From contig CAMPIF010000123.1 in assembly GCA_946886245.1 (NCBI GenBank), positions 1-9,852 on the forward strand: a stretch of 9,852 nucleotides of DNA. Reading direction: 5' to 3'. Positions 1 through 6,190 of this stretch are shown piece by piece. The stretch comes from Ectopseudomonas composti (GTDB taxonomy: Bacteria; Pseudomonadota; Gammaproteobacteria; Pseudomonadales; Pseudomonadaceae). Position 1 is the first letter of the stretch. Each line of letters starts with the position of its first letter. The notes beneath the pieces were generated by a model that saw only the letters and a program-made list of their open reading frames with translations, had not been told where the DNA came from and ran no database searches. A program made the position numbers and the translations under genes.

Positions 1-1087
1 TGCTTTCGTCGCAGCGCTCGAAGGTGCGGCCCAGACGGTGGCTGGACTGCTTGCTGGTCGGGTGCTTCTCGGCGCCCAGGCACACGCGGGCCATGGCCTG
101 CACGGCTTCGACCGGGTATTCGCCGGCGGCGCTCTCGGCCGACAGCATCACCGCATCGGTGTAGTCCAGCGCGGCGTTGGCCACGTCGGAGACTTCGGCG
201 CGGGTCGGCATCGGGCTGTGGATCATCGACTCCATCATCTGCGTGGCGGTGATCACGGCTTTGTTCAGGCGACGGGCGTGGGCGATGATCTTCTTCTGGA
301 TACCGACCAGCTCGGCATCGCCGATTTCCACGGCCAGGTCGCCACGGGCAACCATCACCGCGTCACTGGCGCGGATCAGGCCGTCCAGCGCTTCGTCATC
401 GGCCACGGCTTCGGCGCGTTCGATCTTGGCCACCAGCCAGGCTGTGCCGCCGGCTTCGCTGAGCAGGCGCCGGGCGTAGTCCATGTCGGCGGCATCGCGC
501 GGGAAGGACACGGCCAGGTAATCCAGGTCCATCTCGGCAGCGACCTTGATGTCAGCCTTGTCTTTCTCGGTCAGCGCCGGTGCGGTGAGGCCACCGCCAC
601 GGCGGTTGATGCCCTTGTTGTCCGACAGCGGGCCGCCGATCAGCACGCGGCAGTGCAGCTCGTCGGCACCCTTGAGTTCGACGCGCATGACCACGCGGCC
701 GTCGTCGAGCAGCAGTTCATCACCGACATCGCAGTCCTGGATCAGCGCCGGGTAGTCGATGCCGACCACGTCCTGGGTGCCGGCCGTGCGCGAGTGGCTG
801 GAGGAGAGGCGGAACAGGTCGCCGTCCTTGAGCTCGATGCGCTTGTTCTCGAATTTGGCGATGCGGATCTTCGGGCCTTGCAGGTCGCCGAGCAGGGCGA
901 CATGACGGCCGTGCTTGGCGGCCAGCTCGCGAACCAGAGTGGCGCGCGCCTTGTGGTCGTCCGGCGTGCCGTGGGAGAAGTTCAGACGGGCCACGTCGAG
1001 ACCGGCGAGGATCAGTTGTTCCAGCACTTCCGGCGAGTTGCTGGCCGGGCCCAGGGTGGCGACGATTTTGGTGCGGCGAAAGGTCAT
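1..1087 (-). CDS. pykA: Pyruvate kinase (type II, PykA-like), 3' end cut by window edge
   Basis: Cytosolic enzyme making pyruvate and ATP from phosphoenolpyruvate and ADP, the last step of lower glycolysis/Entner-Doudoroff. Reading leftward from the ATG at 1087 gives 362 codons; the family is usually about 470-480 residues, so the C-terminal domain lies outside. Visible motifs: RLNFSHG (34-40, substrate/K+ region), GDLQGPKIR (67-75), the lid B domain (about 76-165), the pyruvate kinase signature around VAKIERAEA with catalytic Lys221 and metal ligand Glu223, [10 protein letters not shown] (247-256) and [10 protein letters not shown] (279-288). The last readable residues (RTFERCDES) are typical of the start of the C-terminal allosteric domain. 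The ATG has a GGGAG about 6-10 nt upstream. A universal-stress-protein remnant lies 71 bp upstream on the same strand. No frameshift was seen. PykA rather than PykF is from overall similarity to Pseudomonas PykA. Confidence 0.96.
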   Translation of the reverse strand, partial: MTFRRTKIVATLGPASNSPEVLEQLILAGLDVARLNFSHGTPDDHKARATLVRELAAKHGRHVALLGDLQGPKIRIAKFENKRIELKDGDLFRLSSSHSRTAGTQDVVGIDYPALIQDCDVGDELLLDDGRVVMRVELKGADELHCRVLIGGPLSDNKGINRRGGGLTAPALTEKDKADIKVAAEMDLDYLAVSFPRDAADMDYARRLLSEAGGTAWLVAKIERAEAVADDEALDGLIRASDAVMVARGDLAVEIGDAELVGIQKKIIAHARRLNKAVITATQMMESMIHSPMPTRAEVSDVANAALDYTDAVMLSAESAAGEYPVEAVQAMARVCLGAEKHPTSKQSSHRLGRTFERCDES

Positions 1088-1158
1088 GCACGAACTCCCT
1101 AGTGAACTATGTCCGGGAGGCTACTACGGCGCCGGGCTGTAGTCATTGTTCCTGTGCA

Positions 1159-1518
1159 CTACCCTTTGCCGTGCGGTTTTATCACCTGCTGATCGTACTC
1201 GACAGGTTCCAGCACCCGTTCTGCGGTGTGGCCGACCAGATGGACATGGGGGAGGGCGCCCATCACCAGCGGACCGATATTGTGCTCATGCACGAAACGC
1301 GGGATGACGTGCTCTGCAAAACCGTCCAGCAGATGGGCCTGCGCTCTATCGATGGCGTGCTGGGTGATCAGTCTGTCGCAGGCTTCGCGCTGCTCGCGGC
1401 TGCACCGAGTCACGTAGTCTTCATATGCCTGCGCTACCTCGGCGTCGAGCAATAATGATGGAGGGCGGCAGGTTTGCCGCTGTTCAGTTTTTGCCTGGGC
1501 TGTCGATACACTGCTCAT
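1159..1518 (-). pseudogene. Remnant of a universal stress protein (UspA domain C-terminal half)
   Basis: An open frame of 119 codons whose residues about 29-119 resemble the second half of a UspA domain: an amphipathic helix (AYEDYVTRCSREQREACDRL), HLLDG...HVIPRF (62-75), LVMG (84-87), GHTAERVL (96-103) and a terminal strand QVIKPHG (111-117). Intact domains are about 140 residues, and in Pseudomonas often doubled. Here the first strand and its nucleotide-binding residues are absent. The C-terminal G-x2-G-x9-G-S/T loop has lost several residues (MGALPHVH runs straight into LVGHTAE). The first 20 or so codons resemble nothing, contain a hairpin, and overlap the promoter region of the divergent gene; the ATG at 1518 has no Shine-Dalgarno sequence. 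A decayed 5'-truncated gene is therefore the best reading, although the absence of stop codons leaves a small expressed protein possible. Position beside pykA fits P. aeruginosa PA4328 (from memory). Confidence 0.7.
1464..1492 (+). terminator. Hairpin followed by T run (orphan terminator-like element)
   Basis: GCGGCA (1465-1470), loop GGTT, TGCCGC (1475-1480) make a perfect 6-bp stem, extendable by one G-T pair. Five T residues follow at 1488-1492, 7 nt beyond the stem, which is far for an efficient intrinsic terminator. No plus-strand gene ends upstream, so it may be a leftover from a lost gene, or a leader hairpin of the lipoprotein gene at 1533. Confidence 0.3.
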
Positions 1519-1532
1519 TGGAGGAATTGCCC

Positions 1533-1907
1533 ATGCGTACCCTGATCATTCTGGCCGTGGCCCTGGTTGCCACGGGTTGCACCCGTGTCTCGCTCGACCA
1601 TCATCTGAACAACGCCTATCGCGCCTACCACGAGGGCGATTGCGCCCGTGTCGCGCTGGAGCTGTCGCAGGCCGAGCGCAAGAGCCGCTCGCGCAATTAT
1701 CTGCAGCCGGAGATTTCCCTGTTGCGCGGCCAATGCCTGGAGCGCGAGAGCCTGTTCGTCGATGCCGCGCAGACCTACCAGTTCATCATCGCGCGCTATC
1801 CGGCCAGCGAGTACGCCTACCGTGCCCGCGCGCGGCTGCAGACGCTGGAGCAGTTGGGGCATCACAGCCCGGCGACTGCGGCCAAGGTCAGTCCGGCCAC
1901 CCTCTGA
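1533..1907 (+). CDS. Small TPR-like outer-membrane lipoprotein, unknown function
   Basis: A 124-residue protein. Residues 1-15 are a short lipoprotein signal peptide (MRTLIILAVALVATG) ending in the lipobox ATGC, with the lipidated cysteine at 16. The mature part is helical: about 24-50 (LNNAYRAYHEGDCARVALEL) and 59-108 read as helix pairs of the tetratricopeptide kind (QTYQFIIARYP, SEYAYRARARLQTLEQL). Cys37 and Cys68 could form a disulfide. The start is fixed by a strong GGAGGAA at 1520-1526, 6 nt before the ATG; longer in-frame extensions upstream lack a ribosome-binding site. It lies divergent to the usp remnant and 74 bp upstream of the DUF4124 gene on the same strand. Export to the outer membrane is inferred (Ser follows Thr, Arg and Val after the cysteine; no Asp at +2). 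No specific function is recognisable. Confidence 0.85.
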   Translation: MRTLIILAVALVATGCTRVSLDHHLNNAYRAYHEGDCARVALELSQAERKSRSRNYLQPEISLLRGQCLERESLFVDAAQTYQFIIARYPASEYAYRARARLQTLEQLGHHSPATAAKVSPATL

Positions 1908-1946
1908 GCCTTCGGTCGTCCTGCGTTCCTCGACGACGTGGTGCGG

Positions 1947-1952
1947 TATAAG
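1947..1952 (+). promoter_or_regulatory. Possible -10 element for the DUF4124 gene
   Basis: TATAAG matches the sigma-70 -10 consensus at five of six positions and lies 30 bp before the start codon at 1982. No convincing -35 hexamer is seen 16-18 bp upstream, so this is tentative; the gene could also be read through from the lipoprotein gene. Confidence 0.3.
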
Positions 1953-1981
1953 CTGGCATATGTCGCTCATGGAGGATGAAC

Positions 1982-2404
1982 ATGCGCCACTTGTTGTTGA
2001 TCGTTGCACTGTTGCCCACGCTGGCCACAGCCGAAATCTATCGCTGGACGGACGAGCAGGGGCGAGTGCATTTCGGCCAACGGCCCGTTGCCGGGGCTGA
2101 AACCGTGCAGGTGAGGCCGCAGGTGATCGAGCGCGATGAACACACGCGTGAGCGTGAGGAGCGCCGTCAGCGTTTCTACGATGCGCGTCGTGAAGAGCAA
2201 CAGCAGGCTGCGGCGTCAGCAGCTGCGCAGCGCGAAGAACGGGCCAACGAATGCCGTGATCTGCGCCGACACCTGGCGCAGATGCCGGAAGGTTTTCGCT
2301 ACTATCGCAAGGACGCCAGCGGCGAGCGCATCTACTACAGTGATGAAGAAACCGACACCGCTCGTCGCCAGCTGCGTGAGCGGATAGCCCAACGCTGTTC
2401 TTGA
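1982..2404 (+). CDS. Secreted DUF4124-domain protein
   Basis: A 140-residue protein with a signal peptide (residues 1-17, cleavage after LATA) followed directly by the DUF4124 signature EIYRWTDEQGRVHFGQRP (18-35), a small beta-rich domain common in periplasmic proteins of Pseudomonas and relatives. Residues about 46-98 are a charged Glu/Arg/Gln-rich helix, probably a coiled coil. The tail (101-140) is another conserved-looking segment with RYYRKDASGERIYYSDEE. Cys91 and Cys139 are the only cysteines and could pair in the periplasm. The start at 1982 is preferred over the ATG at 1976 because GGAGG at 1971-1975 would abut 1976 but is 6 nt from 1982. Function is unknown. It is followed after 59 bp by the PilZ gene. 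Confidence 0.87.
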   Translation: MRHLLLIVALLPTLATAEIYRWTDEQGRVHFGQRPVAGAETVQVRPQVIERDEHTREREERRQRFYDARREEQQQAAASAAAQREERANECRDLRRHLAQMPEGFRYYRKDASGERIYYSDEETDTARRQLRERIAQRCS

Positions 2405-2463
2405 GGGTGGTTAAGTGGTCGTAGTAGGGCCATACTCAAGCTCCTTTGTAGCGATTTGCCACT

Positions 2464-2820
2464 ATGCGTAGCCAGCGCCGAATCGAACGCCATCAGTTGC
2501 CCTACTACCTGAAGGTGTTCAATCGCATCACCGACAAACCGATGGGCTCCATCGGCAATGTCTCCCTCGACGGCCTGATGCTGATCAGCCAGTTGCCGAT
2601 GCTGGTGGGCGCACGCTTCGACATGCGCCTGAAGATTCCAGGCCAGCCTGGCATGCATTTCATCGACTTCTCCGCCAACTGCCAGTGGTGCCGTGAAGAT
2701 GTCACGCCCGGCATCTACGATTCCGGGTTCGCCCTGGTGGCACCGCCTGCCGACTACGTCGAGATGATCGACGCGCTGCGTTACTACTTCAGTTTCCACG
2801 GTCTGGCGGCGTCTGCCTGA
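2464..2820 (+). CDS. PilZ-domain protein (predicted cyclic-di-GMP receptor)
   Basis: A 118-residue single-domain protein. PilZ domains bind cyclic-di-GMP and transmit the signal to motility, adhesion or polysaccharide machinery. Both binding motifs are present: RxxxR (Arg5 to Arg9, in RRIER) and the N-x-S-x-x-G motif (Asn32, Ser34, Gly37, in NVSLDG), with the usual spacing of just over 20 residues. The rest fits the beta-barrel (FDMRLKIPG, FSANCQWCRED, DSGFALVAP) and a C-terminal helix (VEMIDALRYYFSF). There are no signal peptide, membrane segments or partner domains, so it is a cytosolic adaptor. By length and position near pykA it may correspond to P. aeruginosa PA4324 (memory only). No good Shine-Dalgarno sequence precedes the ATG, but no other in-frame start preserves the Arg motif. 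Confidence 0.9.
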   Translation: MRSQRRIERHQLPYYLKVFNRITDKPMGSIGNVSLDGLMLISQLPMLVGARFDMRLKIPGQPGMHFIDFSANCQWCREDVTPGIYDSGFALVAPPADYVEMIDALRYYFSFHGLAASA

Positions 2821-2836
2821 TATTTCGCTCGTGCGA

Positions 2837-2851
2837 GCCGCCTGAGGCGGC
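2837..2851. terminator. Short GC hairpin between convergent genes
   Basis: GCCGCC, loop TGA, GGCGGC forms a 6-bp stem midway in the 45-bp gap between the convergent PilZ and sirB1-like genes. There is no T tract on either strand, so it is at best a weak bidirectional terminator or a transcript 3'-end protector. A second small inverted repeat (GCTCG-TG-CGAGC) lies immediately before it at 2827-2838. Confidence 0.25.
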
Positions 2852-2865
2852 CGTGCTCTGCCGCT

Positions 2866-3669
2866 TCAATGCACCGCAGGCGTACGCGCCAGGTCGCGCA
2901 AGCGCTGGCTCAACTGCAGGCGCAGCCCTTCTTCCTCACAGAACAGCAGCGCGTGTTCCAGGTCATAGCGCTCACCCTGGGGGCAATCCAGTCGTCGATA
3001 GACGTCCGCGCGCGCCAGGTGATCGACCAGGTTCGGCGGGCCGAGCTGCAGGACGCGCTCGGCATCCTTGAGTGCCGCCTCGGGCGCATCGTGCTGCACG
3101 TGCAGCAGGCGCAGATTGCGAGACAGGCGCCGCAGCATGTCGGCGGCATTGGCTGTCTGCAGGTGCACAGCGCTGAGTTCGACATCCGGGCCCACCTGGC
3201 GATAGAGCTGATCACGGCAGTCGCGGGTGTACAGGCGGCGCCCGCCGCAGGGGTCGAGCAGGTGATCGGCGCCAGGTACACGGAGCATGAAATGACCCGG
3301 GAAATTCACGCCCTGCAGTGGAATATCCAGGCGGCGCGCCACTTCCAGCGCGATCAATGCCAGGGGCAGCGGCTGGCCGCGTCGGCGGCGTAGCACTTCA
3401 TGCAGCAGGGAATGGTATGGACGTGTCACGCCTTCGTCGTCTTCCTGGAAATCGAGCTCGGCCAGTCGGCGCAGCAACGGCTGCGCCAGTTCGCGAGCGG
3501 GCAGGGCGGGTAGCCCGGCGCTGACCTGCAGCAACAGGCTGTGCAGGTCGCTCAGTATCTGCGTGGGCTGGAGCTGATCATCGTGTTCGGCGGCGATCCA
3601 CAGCGCCGCCTCGAACAGGGCGGGTGGATCGCGTTGCAGGCACTGCAGGCAGGCTTGGCGTGGGTTCAT
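2866..3669 (-). CDS. SirB1-family transglutaminase-like protein with TPR tail
   Basis: A 267-residue cytosolic protein. Residues about 35-165 form the SirB1/Transglut_core2 domain: HSLLHEVLRRRRGQPLPLAL (87-106), LEVARRLDIPLQGVNFPGHF (108-127) and LLDPCGGRRL (137-146). His126 and Asp139 occupy the positions of the family's conserved His and Asp; I see no obvious nucleophilic cysteine ahead of the histidine, so catalysis is doubtful. Residues about 180-260 are helical repeats of TPR type (RNLRLLHVQHDAPEAALKDA, DHLARADVYRRL). The biochemical role of the family is unknown. The start is the ATG at 3669, which has GGAG 6 nt upstream; the in-frame GTG at 3681 is part of that same ribosome site. It is divergent from the leucine-dehydrogenase-like gene across a 100-bp gap. 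A broken copy of its central part lies at 6129-6189. Confidence 0.9.
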   Translation of the reverse strand: MNPRQACLQCLQRDPPALFEAALWIAAEHDDQLQPTQILSDLHSLLLQVSAGLPALPARELAQPLLRRLAELDFQEDDEGVTRPYHSLLHEVLRRRRGQPLPLALIALEVARRLDIPLQGVNFPGHFMLRVPGADHLLDPCGGRRLYTRDCRDQLYRQVGPDVELSAVHLQTANAADMLRRLSRNLRLLHVQHDAPEAALKDAERVLQLGPPNLVDHLARADVYRRLDCPQGERYDLEHALLFCEEEGLRLQLSQRLRDLARTPAVH

Positions 3670-3733
3670 AGCATTCTCCACTGGATTGTGCTTTTGTAGC
3701 CCCTGGCAAGGTCGTCGTCCAGTGTGGCTCTCC

Positions 3734-3739
3734 TATACT
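3734..3739 (+). promoter_or_regulatory. Probable -10 element for the leucine dehydrogenase gene
   Basis: TATACT matches the sigma-70 -10 consensus at five of six positions and lies 30 bp before the start codon at 3770. The region 17 bp upstream (GTCGTC) is a poor -35, which would suit an activator-dependent promoter. It is in the 100-bp divergent region shared with the sirB1-like gene. Confidence 0.4.
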
Positions 3740-3769
3740 GAGGCCTGAAGTCCGACCGGGAGCTCGCCC

Positions 3770-4792
3770 ATGTTCAGCATGATGGAAGCCGCCCGCCTCG
3801 AGGCCCTGCACCTGGCCGAGGATCCGGCCAGCGGTCTCAAGGCCGTTATCGCCATTCACAGCACCCGCTTCGGGCCAGCACTCGGCGGCTGTCGTTACCT
3901 GCCCTATGCCGATGAACAGAGTGCCATTGGCGATGCCATTCGTCTGGCTCAGGGCATGAGCTACAAGGCGGCGCTGGCGGGCATCGACCACGGTGGTGGC
4001 AAGGCGGTGATCATCCGTCCGCCGCACCTGCAGAGCCGCGCCGCGCTGTTCGAAGCCTTCGGGCGTTTTATCGAAACCCTCAATGGGCGTTACATCACCG
4101 CCATCGACAGCGGCACCTCCAGTGCCGACATGGACTGCATCGCCCAGTACACCCGTCACGCAACCAGCACGACCAGCGAGGGTGATCCGTCACCGCACAC
4201 CGCAATGGGCGTGTTCGCGGGTATTCGCGCCACCGCCCAGGCGCGTCTTGGCAGCGACGATCTGGAAGGACTGCGAGTCGCCGTTCAGGGCCTGGGCAAT
4301 GTCGGCTTCGCCCTGGCCGAAGCGCTGCATGCCGCTGGCGTCGAACTGCTGGTCAGCGACCTCGATGCCGGGCGCGTGCAACTGGCCGTCGAGCAGCTGG
4401 GGGCGCACCCGATTGCCAGCGATGCGCTGCTCACCACGCCCTGCGACATCCTTGCGCCTTGCGGCCTGGGTGGCGTGCTGAATGCGCAGACGGTCGCCCA
4501 TCTACGCTGCGCAGCGGTGGCAGGGGCTGCCAACAATCAGCTGGCCAGCCCCGAAGTGGCCGACCAACTGGAGGGTCGCGGGATTCTCTACGCGCCGGAT
4601 TACGTGCTCAATGCCGGAGGGCTGATCTACGTGGCACTGCGTCATCGCGGTGAGGAACTGCCGGCGATCACCGCGCACCTGGCGCAGATCAGCCGGCGTC
4701 TGACCGAAGTCTACGCCCATGCCCAGGCTGAAAAACGTTCCCCTGCGCGAGTCGCCGACTATCTGGCGGAGGGCCTGCTTTATCGCACCTAG
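3770..4792 (+). CDS. ldh: Leucine dehydrogenase-type Glu/Leu/Phe/Val dehydrogenase
   Basis: A 340-residue NAD-dependent amino-acid dehydrogenase that reversibly deaminates branched-chain amino acids to 2-oxo acids, feeding their catabolism. The N-terminal substrate domain has GPALGGCR (35-42), GMSYKAALAG (62-71) with substrate-binding Lys66, and GGGKAVI (75-81) with catalytic Lys78; conserved Asp113 follows in TAIDSGTSSADM. The Rossmann domain begins about residue 168 with GLGNVG (174-179), and acidic residues at the end of the second strand (SDLDAGR, Asp197/Asp199) favour NAD over NADP. Length equals that of the characterised leucine dehydrogenases, far shorter than glutamate dehydrogenases. 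It closely resembles what I remember of P. aeruginosa PA3418 (Ldh). GGGAG at 3758-3762 supports the start. Its stop is 3 bp from that of the convergent exporter gene. Exact substrate range (leucine, valine or other) cannot be read from sequence. Confidence 0.92.
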   Translation: MFSMMEAARLEALHLAEDPASGLKAVIAIHSTRFGPALGGCRYLPYADEQSAIGDAIRLAQGMSYKAALAGIDHGGGKAVIIRPPHLQSRAALFEAFGRFIETLNGRYITAIDSGTSSADMDCIAQYTRHATSTTSEGDPSPHTAMGVFAGIRATAQARLGSDDLEGLRVAVQGLGNVGFALAEALHAAGVELLVSDLDAGRVQLAVEQLGAHPIASDALLTTPCDILAPCGLGGVLNAQTVAHLRCAAVAGAANNQLASPEVADQLEGRGILYAPDYVLNAGGLIYVALRHRGEELPAITAHLAQISRRLTEVYAHAQAEKRSPARVADYLAEGLLYRT

Positions 4793-4795
4793 CTG

Positions 4796-5671
4796 CTAGC
4801 CGAGCCTTTCCAGACGAGGGGCGAAGCGAAAGACCAAGGCCAGACCGAGCAGGATCGCGACCATCCCGACCAGAGCGCTGGCCGAAAGGCGGTTCCCCAG
4901 CAGCACGTAATCAAGGACAGCCGTAGTCACCGGCACCAGATAGAACAGGCTGGTGACATTGACCAGATTGCCGGTCTGGATCAGCCGATACAGCAGCAGC
5001 TGTGCGCCCACCGAAATCACCAGTCCCATCCACAGCAGCGGTACGATCAAGCCGACTTCAAATCGCACCTGCCACTCCTGACTGGGCAACACTATCAGGC
5101 TGACCCACAGACAGAGGCCATACTGCAGCGGCAGGGCACGCATGGGCGTCTGTCGCAGGTTCTTCTGGACGATGGTGCCGCAGGTGATGCAGAACAAGGC
5201 ACCAAGAGCCAGCGCCACGCCGGACAGTGATATCGCGCTGCCCAGTAAGCCGTCCGCGACGATTATCACCAGTCCGGCCATGGCCAGCAGCAAACCGAGC
5301 ATACGCAGCCGCGATGCGCGCCGCTCAAGCAGCAGGAGGGTCAGGATGGGTTGTACGCCGAGTACCGTCGCCAGTACACCGGGGGTGACGCCTTTGGCCA
5401 GCGCCAGCATGTAGCAGATGCTGTAGCCGCCGATCATCAGCAGGCCGGCCTTGGCGGTTGGCCAGCGCAAGTCAGGTTCGGGTAGCCGGACCCCGGAAAA
5501 ACACGCGATCAGCAGCAGTGCTGCAAAGGCGAGGGCAAAACGCAGGACCAGAAAGGCGAAGGGAGAGGCATGGTCCAGCCCCAGGCGAGCGAATATCGCA
5601 CCACCGGACCAGAGCAATACGAACAGAGCCGTCGCACCAAAGGTGCGCACAGAAGTCGAGTCGAAACACAT
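4796..5671 (-). CDS. DMT-superfamily (EamA) inner-membrane transporter
   Basis: A 291-residue hydrophobic protein of the drug/metabolite transporter superfamily, probably a small-molecule (often amino-acid or metabolite) exporter. About ten membrane segments form two EamA repeats, roughly residues 10-140 and 150-285. The first repeat has ALFVLLWSGGAIFARLGL (15-32) and FAFLVLRFALAFAALLLI (38-55); the end of each repeat shows the family's typical helix pair (VLATVLGVQPILTLLLLERR; FYLVPVTTAVLDYVLLGNRL). The ATG at 5671 is chosen because it precedes the first membrane helix by about ten residues and has AGGTG 9 nt upstream. The open frame continues 55 codons further but that stretch is Pro/Arg-rich and unlike the family. 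It converges on the leucine dehydrogenase gene with a 3-bp gap. Substrate is unknown. Confidence 0.88.
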   Translation of the reverse strand: MCFDSTSVRTFGATALFVLLWSGGAIFARLGLDHASPFAFLVLRFALAFAALLLIACFSGVRLPEPDLRWPTAKAGLLMIGGYSICYMLALAKGVTPGVLATVLGVQPILTLLLLERRASRLRMLGLLLAMAGLVIIVADGLLGSAISLSGVALALGALFCITCGTIVQKNLRQTPMRALPLQYGLCLWVSLIVLPSQEWQVRFEVGLIVPLLWMGLVISVGAQLLLYRLIQTGNLVNVTSLFYLVPVTTAVLDYVLLGNRLSASALVGMVAILLGLALVFRFAPRLERLG

Positions 5672-6190
5672 GATGGAACACCTGTCGAAAAATCCGCATG
5701 AGCTCCGCGCAGGCGAAAATACGCGTATCGGCAGGGCCGACAGAGCGGAGCAAGGAAAGGCGGGATTAGCCCGCTTGGACGGAGGCCGGCGGTGGAGGTG
5801 TGCCGGCGCGACAGGCTGGTGGTGGCGCGCAGCCATCGGCAGCGGCGCGGCAGGCGACGCTGGCGAAATCGTGTAGGCAATGCGCGGAGATGGTCATGCA
5901 AGCAGGTTCGACTATGGTGCACAAGCCCGAAGGCTAGCCTGCCACGCCAGCCTGGTCAATCGTTGACAGCTTCCTTGGCCATGGCCGCTCAACCAATATC
6001 TGCTGGCCGCCGCCGGCGTGAGCATCGAGATAGACCCCGCTTGCAACGGATCATCGGATGTCCTCCATGGCCTGCGGCAATGCCGCACCTGGCGCGGCTT
6101 GCGGGGCATCTGTCTGTGCGGCGGGGGGCGAGCAGGTGAGCGGCGCCAGGTACACCTGGCAGTGAATGACCAGGGTCAGCGGCTCTGGCT
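5672..6190. other. 519-bp stretch without an intact gene
   Basis: This contains the upstream region of the EamA gene and the region downstream of the DUF1177 gene. Short frames on both strands have irregular, Arg/Pro-rich translations and no supporting ribosome sites. Seen in it: a small hairpin GCGGG-ATTAG-CCCGC at 5760-5774; a minus-strand open stretch over about 5935-6058 reading ...GVYLDAHAGGGQQILVE... with no start codon, perhaps the tail of a lost gene; and the sirB1-like fragment listed separately at 6129-6189. No terminator with a T tract was found for the DUF1177 operon. Confidence 0.6.
6129..6189 (-). pseudogene. Degenerate fragment of a sirB1-like gene
   Basis: Positions 6129-6155 match 3255-3281, inside the sirB1-like gene, at 26 of 27 bases in the same orientation. 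Positions 6164-6170 (GAATGAC) and 6171-6189 (CAGGGTCAGCGGCTCTGGC) continue the match to 3290-3296 and 3361-3377, with one substitution and a 2-base insertion in the last block. In translation the fragment reads GHSLPGVPGAAHLLAP against GHFMLRVPGADHLLDP of the intact protein (residues 125-140), then joins directly to the QPL-P-L stretch (99-103). About 64 bp between these blocks are missing; the breakpoints in the intact gene carry the short direct repeats AATGACC (3291-3297) and AATGCC (3356-3361), as expected for a slippage deletion. The fragment begins 2 bp past the DUF1177 stop codon. No open frame remains. Confidence 0.72.

Noticed and set aside
38..1102. 354-codon open frame on the plus strand
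   Set aside because: Antisense to pykA; Gly/His/Val-rich translation without motifs, a typical shadow of a GC-rich gene.
3670..3681. GTG start at 3681 for the sirB1-like gene
   Set aside because: The GTG overlaps the GGAG that serves the ATG at 3669 and has no ribosome site of its own.
5672..5836. 55-codon N-terminal extension of the EamA transporter
   Set aside because: Pro/Arg-rich, unlike the family, without a ribosome-binding site; the ATG at 5671 has one and places the first membrane helix correctly.
5766..5897. 43-codon minus-strand frame starting at 5897 upstream of the EamA gene
   Set aside because: No ribosome-binding site, Cys/Pro/Ala-rich translation and no similarity to any family I know; no support as a leader peptide.
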